Shown in pieces: positions 10,688 through 21,052 of a stretch of DNA of 64,000 nucleotides (the stretch's first letter is position 1; each line of letters opens with the position of its first letter). Source of the stretch: Camellia lanceoleosa. Taxonomy: Eukaryota; Streptophyta; Magnoliopsida; Ericales; Theaceae. A program made the translations under genes and the position numbers. Where the stretch lies: NCBI GenBank assembly GCA_025200525.1, contig CM045762.1:30460196-30524195 (forward strand), in the 5' to 3' direction. Under the pieces are notes generated by a model that did no database searches, had not been told where the DNA came from, and saw nothing but the letters and a program-made list of their open reading frames with translations.

Positions 10688-12100
10688 CCTCGCTATACGC
10701 CAAACAGTGCAAGGTCATATCTTTGCATGATCGAAATAAGTCATAGGCCTCTGATTCCTCAAAATGTTTGGCCATCCTTTCACTAGCATATCTCGTCATT
10801 CGAGGCTTTAGAGAAGATTCAATACCAAAGTGTGTGTTGAAATACTCTGCTAACCAAGCATAAACATAATGGATCGGAAAGACGGCGTCGCACTTTCCAA
10901 GATCAAAAGAAGAAACAATTATATTCAGCCCTTTATAGATACTAGCAAGTACAGGAATAGCAAGGCTGAATGAACGACCACAAGCCATCATACTAGCAAC
11001 CTTAAAAACCCCAGGCCTAATCAAGTCACCATCCCCACGGGATAGAACAAATTTCCATAACCAATAGACAAGGAAAGCTGACGGATAAGTCTCACCCTTT
11101 GCTGCACCAACAATCCCCAAGTCATTGAAGACTTTTGTCCCCTTGCATAGTTCAAGACCGAATTATGTTAATAATACCAGAAGGGTTACTAGTATCCTTA
11201 GGGCGTTAAGTCTTATTCCTCGAAGCCCACTTGGTTGATTTATGGTACTTGACTTCCCCTTTAAACCAAAATTTTACCCAGCTAGTAATCCTTATCACAT
11301 TCTTTTTCGACACCTTACAAATTTGATGGTAAACAAGAAATAAATATCTGTAACTAATTAAAAGAAGGAAATTCTTGTCCCTCATATTGCCGGCCAACTC
11401 TTGGGCATTTAGCACCACTTCATCGTATATTGCACCTTTAATAGAAAATCCACCAAGCTTATGCAAATCCCATAACAAGATAGACATCTCGCCTATGAAA
11501 GTGTGAAGGGTATTAGTAGACGGACACCAAAGCTCACAAAAGGCCCGCATAATACTATATAATCAGTCATACGAGAACGATAAGGCAAAAATTGCATCGT
11601 AAATGCCAGTCTATTGTAGTACCTCACGGTGTTGCCTTAGTGCATCCTCCAACTACTCCCAATATCTTTCACAAAAAGAAGGTTCTGCTATGGCCTTGAA
11701 AATAGTGCCCCATGCCACCTTCTGAGCCTGAATTGCACTCCCAAGAGTAGAAAATGAACTAAGATCCTCAATGTCTTCATGGTTAGATGGCTTTAATAAT
11801 AAAATCCTAGAGTGTGACAGGCCTTCAACTAATTGACATGAAGTCTCACGAGCCCATTGCGCCAAATGAAAATAACTATCAAGTGGTTCGAACTTCAAGT
11901 CCCAAGCACCAAAGAAAGAATGGCGAATTGGAAGAGTAGTCCCCTCCTCAATAGTGTTACTAGAGTCCTCGAGAATGGTTACGTATCCCTTCTTGAAAGT
12001 CTTGAAGTACACCATCATTGAGTGACAAAGCCAAACAATTAAAAAAAAAAAAAAAATGCATGTGTTGTTGAGAGACATATATGATATATGATCATGACAT

Positions 12101-12957
12101 AAGTCAAAATAATCACCTATGGTGGAATGGGTGGTGGTGGAAGCGTCTACTTCACTAGCCCAATATCCAAGCGGCTAGCTCAATAGGCGCATTCCCCCAC
12201 AAAAGTCAAAATTAATCACCTATGGTCGAATGGGTGGTGGTGGAAGTGTCTACTTCACTAACCCAATATCCAAGCATCTAGCTCGATAGGCGCATTCCCT
12301 CACAAAAGTCAAACTAATCATCTATGGTTGAATGGGTGGTGGTGGAAGTGTCTACTTCACAAGCCCAATATCCAAGCAGCTAGCTCGATAGGCACATTCT
12401 CTTACATGAGTCAAACTAATTACCTATGGTCGAATGGGTGGTAGTGGAAGTGTCTATTTCATTAGCCCAATATCCAAGCGGCTAGCTCGATAGGCGCATT
12501 TCCTCACATGAGTCAAACTAATCACCTATGGTCGAATGGGTGGTGATGGAAGTGTCTACTTCACTAGCCTAATATCCAAGCGGCTAGCTCGATAGGTGCA
12601 TTCCCCCATATAAGTCAAACTAATCACCTATGGTTAAATAGGTGGTAGTAGAAGTGTCTACTTCACTAGCCCAATATTTAGGCGGCTAGCTCGGTAGGCG
12701 CATTCCCCCACATAAGTCAAACTAATCACCTATGGTCTAACGAGTGGTGGTAGAAGGGTCTACTTCACTAGTCCAACATCTAGGCGGCTAGCGCTAGCTT
12801 GATAGGCGCATTCCTCCACATGAGTCAAACTAATCACCTATGGTCGAATGGGTGGTGGTGGAAATGTCTACTTCACTAGCCCAACATGCAAGCGGCTAGC
12901 TCGATAGGAGCATCCCCACATAAGTCAAAATAACCAATTATGGTATAAGGGTAGTGA
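12101..12957. repeat. 102-bp minisatellite, about eight full units
   Basis: Units start near 12101, 12203, 12306, 12408, 12510, 12612, 12714, 12822 and 12922 (last one partial). Period is 102-103 bp except one 108-bp unit with an extra GCTAGC. Shared landmarks are AATCACCTATGG, GTGTCTACTTCACTAGCCC and CGGCTAGCTCGATAGGCGC. It sits just upstream of the start of the antisense PMD gene, inside element A. Confidence 0.92.
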
Positions 12958-13618
12958 AGTATATTACTCAATTATTCTTACAAAATCATTACTCGATAGG
13001 CAATAATAAAATGCAACTTCCAAAGAAGGTTTTCCTCATTAATCCAAAAAAAAAAAAAATATTTGTTGATTCTCCTAAAGCTGCGATTATGCTTTTTAAA
13101 AAAAAAAAAGTCAAAACATTCATATTCCATTCAATTCACCTTTGAAAGGCCATAACCTAGGGATATGATGACAATAGGCAGTAGTAAACATGTATGTATC
13201 CTCATATATACATGCAACGAACGATATAATTAAGAATGGAGGCAAATAAAGACAAAGAAATCTTTCTTGCAAAAGAGAGCAACAAGTCAAATTACCTTTT
13301 GATTTAGACCTCTACTTCAACTTCAATAGGTGGATGGCGGCTCTGAGGCGTGTAAAGATGATTGATTCAAAGCTTAGGGTTTTCATGACACTCATCTCCT
13401 TATCCATAAATAGGCATACTAGTTGAGCCTTCAAAGATTCTACCAAAAAAAAAAAAAAAAAAGAATTTACAATAATTTGCATGGTCAAATCTTTTCCATG
13501 CTTGAGTGACTGATACATTGGCCCAAGCCCACGCCATCCTAGCACTCAAATATATATATATATATATATGTCTATTACACCATCCTAGCACTCAAAAATA
13601 TATATATATATATATGTG
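12958..13618. other. Element A internal DNA with A runs and (AT)n, no gene seen
   Basis: Contains A-rich tracts (13047, 13099, 13444) and two (TA)n runs (13550-13570, 13598-13616) separated by a duplicated CACCATCCTAGCACTCAAA. No coding signal is convincing. Element B inserted into the second (TA)n run. Confidence 0.5.
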
Positions 13619-14155
13619 TGTGGGGATATATTTCTGAGTACCAACACGTGGCATGGTGACGCCGACGTGTCAGCCGAGGTGCCACGTGTCGTGGTAGTTA
13701 TGCCGAGGTAATTTCGAAGTTGCCGAGATTATCTCCGAAGATATCGGAATCCGGGATAAGCGGATAAAGGACAAGAGTCCTAGATTGAGAGAAGACTTCA
13801 GTTTGGGTAAAGATGAAACTCTTAGAGGGTTTATCCTAATCCCACTGGAAGTTCCAGATTAGCAGTAATCCTAAGCCCATTGGAGTTAGGCTCCTATTGG
13901 GACTAGGATTGTATTAGCTATAAAAGAGAGGCACCCTCATGGGTCTAAGGTATGTTTTAATACTCAAGCTTGTGAGTTGAATACTTGATTATCTTTGAGA
14001 GATATACTGACTTGATCGTTGGAGTGCCCCTGGGTGGAAGAACCACCGTCGGAGCCTTTTCTTTCTGTGCAGGACAGTAGGGTGCCATCTATTCTGCCTG
14101 TGCTCTACAACTGAATCACTAAAGAGGGTAGTGTAATTAGAAAATTACTCACATA
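13619..14155 (+). repeat. 5' LTR of element B
   Basis: 537 bp, paired with 24382-24917. It contains a TATA box TATAAAAG at 13919-13926 and begins/ends with TG and TA (the partner has CA). Confidence 0.93.
13919..13926 (+). promoter_or_regulatory. TATA box of the element B 5' LTR
   Basis: TATAAAAG in the middle of the LTR, conserved at 24682-24689 in the 3' LTR; a start of the genomic transcript about 30 bp downstream is inferred. Confidence 0.6.
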
Positions 14156-14158
14156 ATT

Positions 14159-14176
14159 TGGCGCCGTCTGTGGGAA
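14159..14176 (+). other. Primer binding site of element B
   Basis: TGGCGCCGTCTGTGGGAA starts three bases after the LTR. The first nine bases match the tRNA-Asp-type site known from Athila/Tat elements; the rest diverges, so the tRNA assignment is tentative. Confidence 0.65.
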
Positions 14177-14190
14177 CGAAAGACGAATAG

Positions 14191-15890
14191 ATGGCCAGTA
14201 ACGCACAAAACGAGAAGGTTGGGGATGACGCTCCCGCTGGGAGTGGCAGGCCTATCGACCTTGACGTCGAGGGAGACAACCACAATGAAGAAACCCACAA
14301 CCAGGGGAATGAAGGAAAAAACGTCGGCCAGGAGGGCGACACCTCAAAGAAGACGGACCAGGACAGATACTACAACGAAGATAACTTCCAGGTATGGAGG
14401 GATAGGTGCCTACGGAGGGATGAGGAAGTAAAAGATTTGGTAGACAAATTGGCAGACCTGCAGTCGGTCGTCAATTTCATGATGCAAAACAATGTCATGC
14501 AGCCACCATACCCACTGCAGGACACGCCAATTCCAGCAGTTAATACTCAGAAAGAAGGAAGGAAAATAATTCTTGAGGCACCACAACACACCAGGAGCAA
14601 AAGACACTCTCATCCGCCTTCCGGGGAGGTCGGGTGAGAGGAACCAAGACAACAGAGGTCCCAGAGGACGTATCATACGAAGGATCAGGAGCGCAAAGAA
14701 CATCGGCGTATTCAAGGGCAGGTGCTCTACTTTGACACAACCCACGTAGAAAGATCAAAACGGGTCCATCACGAGGCCGAGAGTAGTGTGCCGAAGAGAC
14801 TGAAGTCCATAGATAGCCGGGCTCTGGGGAGGAGTAAAGAAAACTTGAGAAACTACCTCAAGAGGAAGGAACAGAACGCTGAAGCCGAGGTAACCTCACC
14901 CGTCAAGCCGAGGACACTGTTCTCGGTAGAACTGGACAAATTTGAAGCACCGAAAAGATTCAGTATGCCGAGGTTTCAAATATACGATGGTAAGTCAGAC
15001 CTTAACTTCCACATTGGACTATTTTTGAACTCAATGGCGTTGTACAGTGGGAACGAGCCATTGCTCTGCAAAGTGTTCCCCTCGTCCTTTGGGGAGATTG
15101 CATCAGATTGGTTCCACAAATTGCCAAAGGGAAGCGTGAAGACCTAGGAAGGCTTGGCCGAGATGTTTGTGGCCAGGTTCGTGACAAATAAACTACAGCC
15201 ATTAAGGGTGGACGCACTAATGGCCCTGAAGTTCAGCAAGGATGAAGGCCTTAGGGCCTATGCAAAAAGATACTACGAGGTGTTCAATCGAATACCTGAA
15301 TGCAACCAAGAAGTAGCAGTCGTGTCTTTCAAGAATGGCCTGAAAGATGATTGTTCACTACGGAAATCTTTGGCAAAGACATTGCCAAAGAGCATGGAAG
15401 AGCTCATGGCAAGAATCGAGAAGTATGCCAGAGCCGAGGAGGATACATCGGCCCACAAGGAAGTCAAACAGGAAAAAGGGAACGGCTCGCCGAAGCGAGG
15501 CCGAAGTAATAATGGATTCAGCAAAACAGAGGTAGAGTTAAGGGCCAAACAGGCAGTGACAACCGTGTTCCGAATTCCAATTCAAAAAGTCCTAGGAAAA
15601 ATTCGGAACCAGCCCTATTTCAGAACACCAACAAGGGAACCGGGAGAATTTATGGAAAGAAACATGGACAGACATTGTGCTTATCACAATGAAGACGGAC
15701 ATACAACACAGGGCTGCAGAGCCCTAAAAGCACACTTGGAAGATCTGGTAAGGCAAGGCCACCTGAAAGACCTTGTCGATGAAACCAGAACAAGAGAAGA
15801 ACAGGCAAGACTGCCTCAGGCTCCAGCAGCCCCACCACCTCCGCAACCTCGGGCAGAAGGACCTCGGATAGTTAATGTGATTCATTCAAA
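14191..15890 (+). pseudogene. gag of element B
   Basis: ATG at 14191 opens an acidic N-terminus (DLDVEGDNHNEE). A TGA at 14635-14637 and a TAG at 15145-15147 interrupt one continuous frame (14191-16281). The capsid-like region follows (FDGK-type motif IYDGKSDLNFHIGLF, then ASDWFHKLP, FVARFV, LKFSKDEGLRAYAKRYYEVF). At about 15676-15717 lies the single Tat-type zinc knuckle CAYHNEDGHTTQGC, fully conserved. Gag packages the RNA in functional relatives. Proline-rich linker at 15820-15850 leads to protease. Two nonsense codons make it defective, though both could be single substitutions. Confidence 0.85.
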
Positions 15891-16590
15891 AGTTAACGAG
15901 AACGAAGTCAGAGGAGAGACTCAGGGGGTAAGGCATCTGCAGCATGTCTACCAAGTCGGGAAAAAGAGACATCGGCCAGCAGAGTGCCAAGGACCGATGA
16001 TAGCCTTCACCGAAGCCGATTTAGAGATGGTACAGCACCCACATAATGATGCCTTGGTGGTATCCCTCCAGGTTGGAGAGTGCCAAGTAAAACGCATCCT
16101 AATAGATCAAGGCAGCTCTTGTGACATCATGTACGTTAGATGTTACAAGGAGCTAGGCCTTTACCCAGACGACATAGAGCAATCAAATGGCCCGATGGTC
16201 GGCTTCAATGGAACGCCGACGTGGCCACTGGGCGCTACAAACTTGGAAGTACAGGCCGACACTAAGAAGATCAGGACATAATTCATCGTGATTGATATGT
16301 CTTCCCCTTACAACATCATATTGGGAAGGCCATGGTTGCATGCAATGGGGGCAGTTCCCTCAACGTTGCATCAACTATTGCAGTTCCCAACAGAACATAG
16401 GATTGAAGAAGTCAGAGGAGACCAGCTACAGGCCAAAAATTGCTCCATGGGAGCAATGAAAACAACCTGCAGCATACAAGAACTAGGGAAGGTAGAAATT
16501 GAAGATGAGGACGTGGAAGTCCTAGATGATGTCGGCAAGGAGCCGGCCGAGAAGAGCGAGGAAACACTGAAAAAAATCCTCGTCCAGGAG
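15891..16590 (+). pseudogene. Aspartic protease of element B
   Basis: The active-site motif is ILIDQGSSCDIMY (Asp near 16105), the usual DQGSS form in this clade, with Ser intact. A TAA at 16279-16281 then breaks the frame before the second-half motif YNIILGRPWLH (16310-16340) and STLHQLLQFPT. The acidic spacer that follows (16490-16570) is rich in Asp/Glu. Confidence 0.8.
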
Positions 16591-18045
16591 GGCGATGAAG
16601 AGCGCTTCTTTCTTCTCAGCTCAGGCTTAGCCGAAGAAGAAGAGAAAGAACTGGAAGCTTTTTTAAGAACAAACATAGAGGTGTTCGCCTGGACACCTTA
16701 TGAAATGCCTGGCATTGACCCCGAGGTCACATGTCACAGACTGAACGTCGGCAGTCACTAAACTCATGTCTGACGAGCTAGAAGACCGACGTTGATGCAC
16801 GTCGAAGCAGTGAAGGAAGAAATAGACAGACTCCTAGAAGCCAAGGCCATCAGAGAAGTCAATTATCCAACATGGCTATCAAACACTGTGGTGGTAAAAA
16901 AGAAAAACGGTAAATGGAGGGTCTGCGTAAATTTTACAAGCCTAAATAAACCCTGTCCCAAAGATAGCTTTCCTCTGCCCAAAATCGATCAATTAGTAGA
17001 CGCCACATCTGGACATGGAAGGATGAGCTTCCTGGACGCTTACAGGGGGTACCACCAGATAGCCATGTACCCCCCAGACGAGGAGAAGACAGCGTTCATC
17101 ACCCCAAAAAGGCTGTCTTGTTACAGGTGATGCCTTTTAAATTTGAAAGAACACAGGAGCAACCTACCAAAGGCTGGTAACCAAAATGTTCAAGCACCTG
17201 ATAGGCCAAACAGTAGAAGTCTACATCGATGACATGGTCGTGAAGACCAAGGAGCCTAAGAGTCATCTTGCCGACCTGAAAGAGGTATTCAAAATACTCA
17301 AGATATATCGGCTCCAACTCAACGCATCTAAATGCACGTTTGGAGTTGGATCTGGTAAGTTTCTAGGGTACCTGGTAACAAGAAGGAGAATAGAGGCCAG
17401 CCCAGATCAGATCAAGGCCATCCTAGATCTACAGAGCCCAACATCGGCAAAACAAGTTCAAATGCTCACTGGCAGGGCCGCGGCCTTAAACAGGTTCATA
17501 AGCCGAAGTTCAGACAAATGTAAACCCTTCTTCAACCTGGTAAAAAAGACCGCAGATTTCCTATGGACTGAAGAATGTGAGGCCGCTTTGACCGACCTAA
17601 AAAAGTATCTGACCACGGCCCCAGTCCTCTCAACACCTAAACCTGGGGAGGAGTTGTTTCTGTACTTAGCCATGTCAGAACACGCAGTAAGTGCAGTGCT
17701 AATCCGAGAAGAGCAGGGAGAACAGAAGGCTGTCTATTATGTAAGTAAAACCTTGGCCGACGCAGAAACAAGATATCTACCGCTAGAAAAGTTAACGCTG
17801 GCCTTAGTAATGGCCTCAAAAAAGGTAAACTACTACTTCCAGGCACACAAGATTGTAATGCTAACAGAGCACCCACTGAAGTCCTTGTTGCAACAAGGAG
17901 ACTTAACAGGAAGAGTTGCAAGGTGGGCAGTGGCCTTGGGTCAAGATATGACACGGAGTTCGTGCCGCATCAGCGATTAAGGGCCAGGTTTTGGCCGACT
18001 TCGTGGCAGAATTCACGCCTGAATCCATCGAACATCGGGCTCCGT
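16591..18045 (+). pseudogene. Reverse transcriptase and first RNase H of element B
   Basis: The frame holds NIEVFAWTPYEMPGID, AIREVNYPTWLSN, KWRVCVNFTSLNKPCPKD and the palm block DAYRGYHQI. TAA at 16759, a TGA at 17128 and two shifts around 17128-17170 damage the VMPF/ATYQ block. The catalytic box is YIDD (VYIDDMVVK, about 17220), then FLGYLV and a gypsy RNase H (VYYVSKTLADAETRYLPLEK) to a frameshift near 17945 and ADFVAEF. Breaks fall inside the RT palm, so this copy is inactive. Confidence 0.87.
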
Positions 18046-18620
18046 TGAGCCACGATGAACGAGGTCCCAACAAGCAGGGAAAATCCCAGCCAAAGGCCAA
18101 GGAACAAAGGAAGGACAAGCTCTGACCCTGCAGCATCTACATCGGCGACTCATTCAGACTGTTTGTCGATGGAAGTTCAAACCGACAAGGAGCGGGGCGA
18201 GTCTTTGATATCCCCAGATGGAGAAATAATAGAACAATCCATCCGTTTGGGGTTCAAGGCCTCAAACAAGGAAGCGAAATCTGAAGCATTAATTGTAGGA
18301 CTAAAATCGCAAAGCGCAGCAGCGAGATGAGGTAATAGTTTTTGTGATTCACGATTAATTGTTAACGATCAACAGAGAATTTGCGGCCCGAGACGAGAGG
18401 ATGTCGGCATATGCAAAGAGGTCATCAGTTAGCGACCTGTTTGAGCCGCCGACTTCTCCAAGTAAGCCGAGATGATAACAGCCACGCCGACGCGTTGGCT
18501 AACCTGGCAAGTTCAATACAGACTGGAAAAACAAGAACAATTATGATTGACTATATGTCGGGCCCGAGCATAAAACCACAAAACGCAAAGGAAGAAGCAA
18601 TGTGCGTGGACATGGGGCCA
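18046..18620 (+). pseudogene. Second RNase H of element B
   Basis: Pieces in different frames: LFVDGSSNRQG near 18160, SPDGEIIEQSIRLGFKASN near 18220, then NSHADALANLASSI near 18480-18520. At least three frame changes and stops (18328, 18250 region) break it. The position after the gypsy RNase H matches element A and supports Tat-clade membership. Confidence 0.72.
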
Positions 18621-18720
18621 AGTTGGATGGACGCAATCGTTGAATTCCTGAAAGAAGGAAAGCTGCCAGAAGATCACAAGGAGACACACAAAGTCAGGTT
18701 GAAGTCGGCAAGATTCAAAT

Positions 18721-19821
18721 TTGACCGACGACATCTCTGAAGGTCCTTCATCGACCCTTTTAAGGTGCGTACACCCTTTACAAGTTGAAGATTTTTTATA
18801 TGAAATTCATGAAGAAATTTGTGGAAGCCACACTGGGGGCAGATCACTAGCCCATAGGGCCATTACCCAGGGGTATTGGTGGTCCTACATGCAAAAAGAT
18901 GCAGAAGCATACGTAAAGAAGTGCGAACAATGCCAAAGGTTTGCACCTTTGATTCATCAGCCAGCTGCTAACCTGAATCCAGTATCTAGCCCTTGGCCGT
19001 TTGCCCAATGGGGCATGGATCTGGTTGGAGAACTTCCCCAAGCAACTGGGCAGAGAAAATACTTACTGGTAGCAACAGATTACTTCACAAAGTGGATAGA
19101 GGCAGAACCTCTTGCCAAAATCCGAGATGTGGACGTCAAGAATTTCATATGGAAAAACATTATCACCAGATTTGGCATTCCAAGGGCCATCGTTGCCGAC
19201 AACGGAACGCAGTTTGACAGCAAACTTATCAAGAACTTTTGTGCGAAATTCAAGATCAAGAATTACTTTTCAACACCAAGTTTCCCCCAAAGTAATGGGC
19301 AAGCAGAAGCATCCAACAAAGTAATTTTGGATGGAATAAAAAAGAGGCTGCAGGCAGCAAAAGGAAAGTGGGTAGACGAATTGCCCAACGTACTTTGGGC
19401 ATATCGGACTACACCGAGAAAATCAATAGGGGAATCCCCCTTTGCCATGGCTTATGGCATAGAAGCAGTCATTCCACTAGAAGTCGGCATCCCAGGGATC
19501 CGAACCCAGGGAGTTGAGAATGGGACCAATGACATACTCTTAGCCCGAGATTTGGATCTTTTAGAAGAACGAAGAGAGAAGGCTGCAATTCAACTTGTAG
19601 TATACCAGCAACAGCTTGCCAAAGCTTACAACAATAGGGTCAACCTAAGAGATTTTCAAGTCGGCGATCTAGTCTTAAGAAAAGTCGTCGGCAACAAGAA
19701 GGATCCCAGAGAGGGCAAGCTTGGCCCAAACTGGGAAGGACCTTACAGAATTACTTCGGTGTTAGGCAATAGAGCTTATCGGCTTGAAGACAATGAAGGC
19801 AAAACACTGCCAAGACCCTAG
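18721..19821 (+). CDS. Integrase of element B (open, 366 codons)
   Basis: An uninterrupted 366-residue stretch contains the complete integrase: HHCC zinc finger (EIHEEICGSH and CEQC), catalytic Asp in WGMDLVG, Asp in VADNGTQF, and Glu in NGQAEASNK. The C-terminal region has FQVGDLVLRKV and LGPNWEGPYRI, which ends the polyprotein. In life it would be released from Gag-Pol by the protease, so the ATG at 18721 is not a true start. The intact integrase contrasts with the broken RT upstream. No chromodomain is seen, as expected for Tat. Confidence 0.88.
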   Translation: MTDDISEGPSSTLLRCVHPLQVEDFLYEIHEEICGSHTGGRSLAHRAITQGYWWSYMQKDAEAYVKKCEQCQRFAPLIHQPAANLNPVSSPWPFAQWGMDLVGELPQATGQRKYLLVATDYFTKWIEAEPLAKIRDVDVKNFIWKNIITRFGIPRAIVADNGTQFDSKLIKNFCAKFKIKNYFSTPSFPQSNGQAEASNKVILDGIKKRLQAAKGKWVDELPNVLWAYRTTPRKSIGESPFAMAYGIEAVIPLEVGIPGIRTQGVENGTNDILLARDLDLLEERREKAAIQLVVYQQQLAKAYNNRVNLRDFQVGDLVLRKVVGNKKDPREGKLGPNWEGPYRITSVLGNRAYRLEDNEGKTLPRP

Positions 19822-20010
19822 AACACTTGTAATTTGAAATTTTTCTATCATTAAGATATTCATTGTATTTTGCCAACGTCATCAATAAAATCTTTACAGA
19901 ATTCCCCAAGACTTACGAATTTCATAATATTGTCTCTAAGTAATGAGAACTCGAGTGAAACTCAGGTTCACATTGGGGGCAGAGAGAAGGCAAAGAGACA
20001 AAATTTACCA

Positions 20011-20738
20011 CTTGTTGAAATTTGTAGCAATTTACAAGTCGGTCAAACCGATACAAAGTTTACCACTTGTTGAAATTTGTAGCAATTTACAAGTCGGTCA
20101 AACAGATACAAAGTTTACCACTTGTTGAAATTTGTAGCAATTTACAAGTTGGTCAAACCGATACAAAGTTTACCACTTGTTAAAATTTGTAGCAATTTAC
20201 ATGTTGGTTAGACCGATACAAAGTTTACCACTTGTTGAAAGTTGTAGCAATTTACAAGTGGGAGTTAAGCCGAGGTAATTGTTTCTCTTCGCTTGTTAAA
20301 ATTTGTAACAATTTACAAGTCGAAATGAAGCCAATGTTATTACTTGCAGACTTATGGCAATCTATTGGTTGGCTAAACCAAAAAAGATGCTTAACACTTG
20401 TTGAAATTTGTTGCAATTTACAAGTTGAAGTTAAGCCGACATATGATCATCTGTTGAAATTTGCTGCAATTTACAGATTGAGGTAAAATCTAAAGTATAT
20501 TGTTTAAACCCTTGTTGAAATTCGTAGCAATTTACAAGTAGATCACTGTTTAACATTTGTTATAACTTGAGAAAAGTTTACTGTATATGCTAGTCTTCGT
20601 TGAAATTTGTAGCAATTTACAAGTGGATTAGAGTGAAATTACTGTTTACACATTTGTTGCAACTTGAGAAAAGTTTGCAAAGCTAACACTGAAAAGTATA
20701 TGTTTTATACTTGTTGAAATTTATGAAAAGATTGCAGG
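20011..20738. repeat. Array of hairpin-forming repeats downstream of integrase in element B
   Basis: The motif CTTGTTGAAATTTGTAGCAA and its continuation TTTACAAG recurs about 11 times (starts near 20011, 20066, 20121, 20176, 20231, 20292, 20397, 20451, 20511, 20597, 20710). The first five are spaced exactly 55 bp with the linker CGGTCAAACCGATACAAAG; later ones are diverged and irregular. Each core is an imperfect inverted repeat (CTTGT with ACAAG, AAATT with AATTT), and the linker GGTCAAACC is itself a small inverted repeat. Confidence 0.9.
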
Positions 20739-21052
20739 TCAGTATCTTGCCGAAGTAAAACTTGCAGTTATTATACCCGAGGTATGTAACCCCGAGAAGA
20801 TTGTGCAAATGAAGAATTATACAAATCATGCAAAATATTCTAAGTATAGAACCATACAGAAGCAATGAAGAGAAATTAAAGACCAAAACATTTAGAGAAA
20901 AACAGTTGCAGTTGTATATAATGAAGGCACTATGGCCTAGCAGAAATAAATTGTTCACAAGTAACAAAGAAAGGCACATCGGCCATAAGAGGAAGCTTAC
21001 ATTGTTCGGAAAACAAAAGAAAGTACAAAAAAGAAAAGAGTACAAAAGACAT

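Larger units (their letters stand above)
6228..12020 (-). pseudogene. Antisense plant mobile domain (PMD, aminotransferase-like) gene in element A, split by a solo LTR
   Basis: Reading the - strand from a Met-Met-Val start near 12020, the protein shows the PMD family signature: FFGAWDLKFEPLDSYF, ERYWE, AFCELWCPSTNT (11540), GEMSILLWDLHKLGG, then YWLWKFVL and the YSEGN block at 10690. It resumes at 7806 with PKELVDNDHF, EYFISIHSSYFTL, YRFSKQFDFIQAIPG and LEWWSQLYAGYF. A Leu/Glu-rich coiled-coil tail runs to a stop near 6228. PMD proteins in Arabidopsis (MAIN, MAIL1) act in nuclear silencing and gene expression with PP7-like phosphatases; copies carried by gypsy elements are known. Stops occur near 11651, 11593, 11560, 6672 and in the tail; a frame change lies between 11206 and 11120. 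A possible intron ends at about 7071 (TTTTGACAG acceptor). The core from 11120 onward is open apart from the inserted LTR. Confidence 0.8.

Noticed and set aside
12101..12957. Regular repeats considered as a CRISPR array
   Set aside because: Units are 102 bp with no conserved short repeat separated by unique spacers; it is a minisatellite in plant DNA.
20011..20738. 28-base repeats with 27-base linkers considered as a CRISPR array
   Set aside because: The linkers are repeated too (CGGTCAAACCGATAC), the spacing becomes irregular, and it sits inside a retrotransposon.
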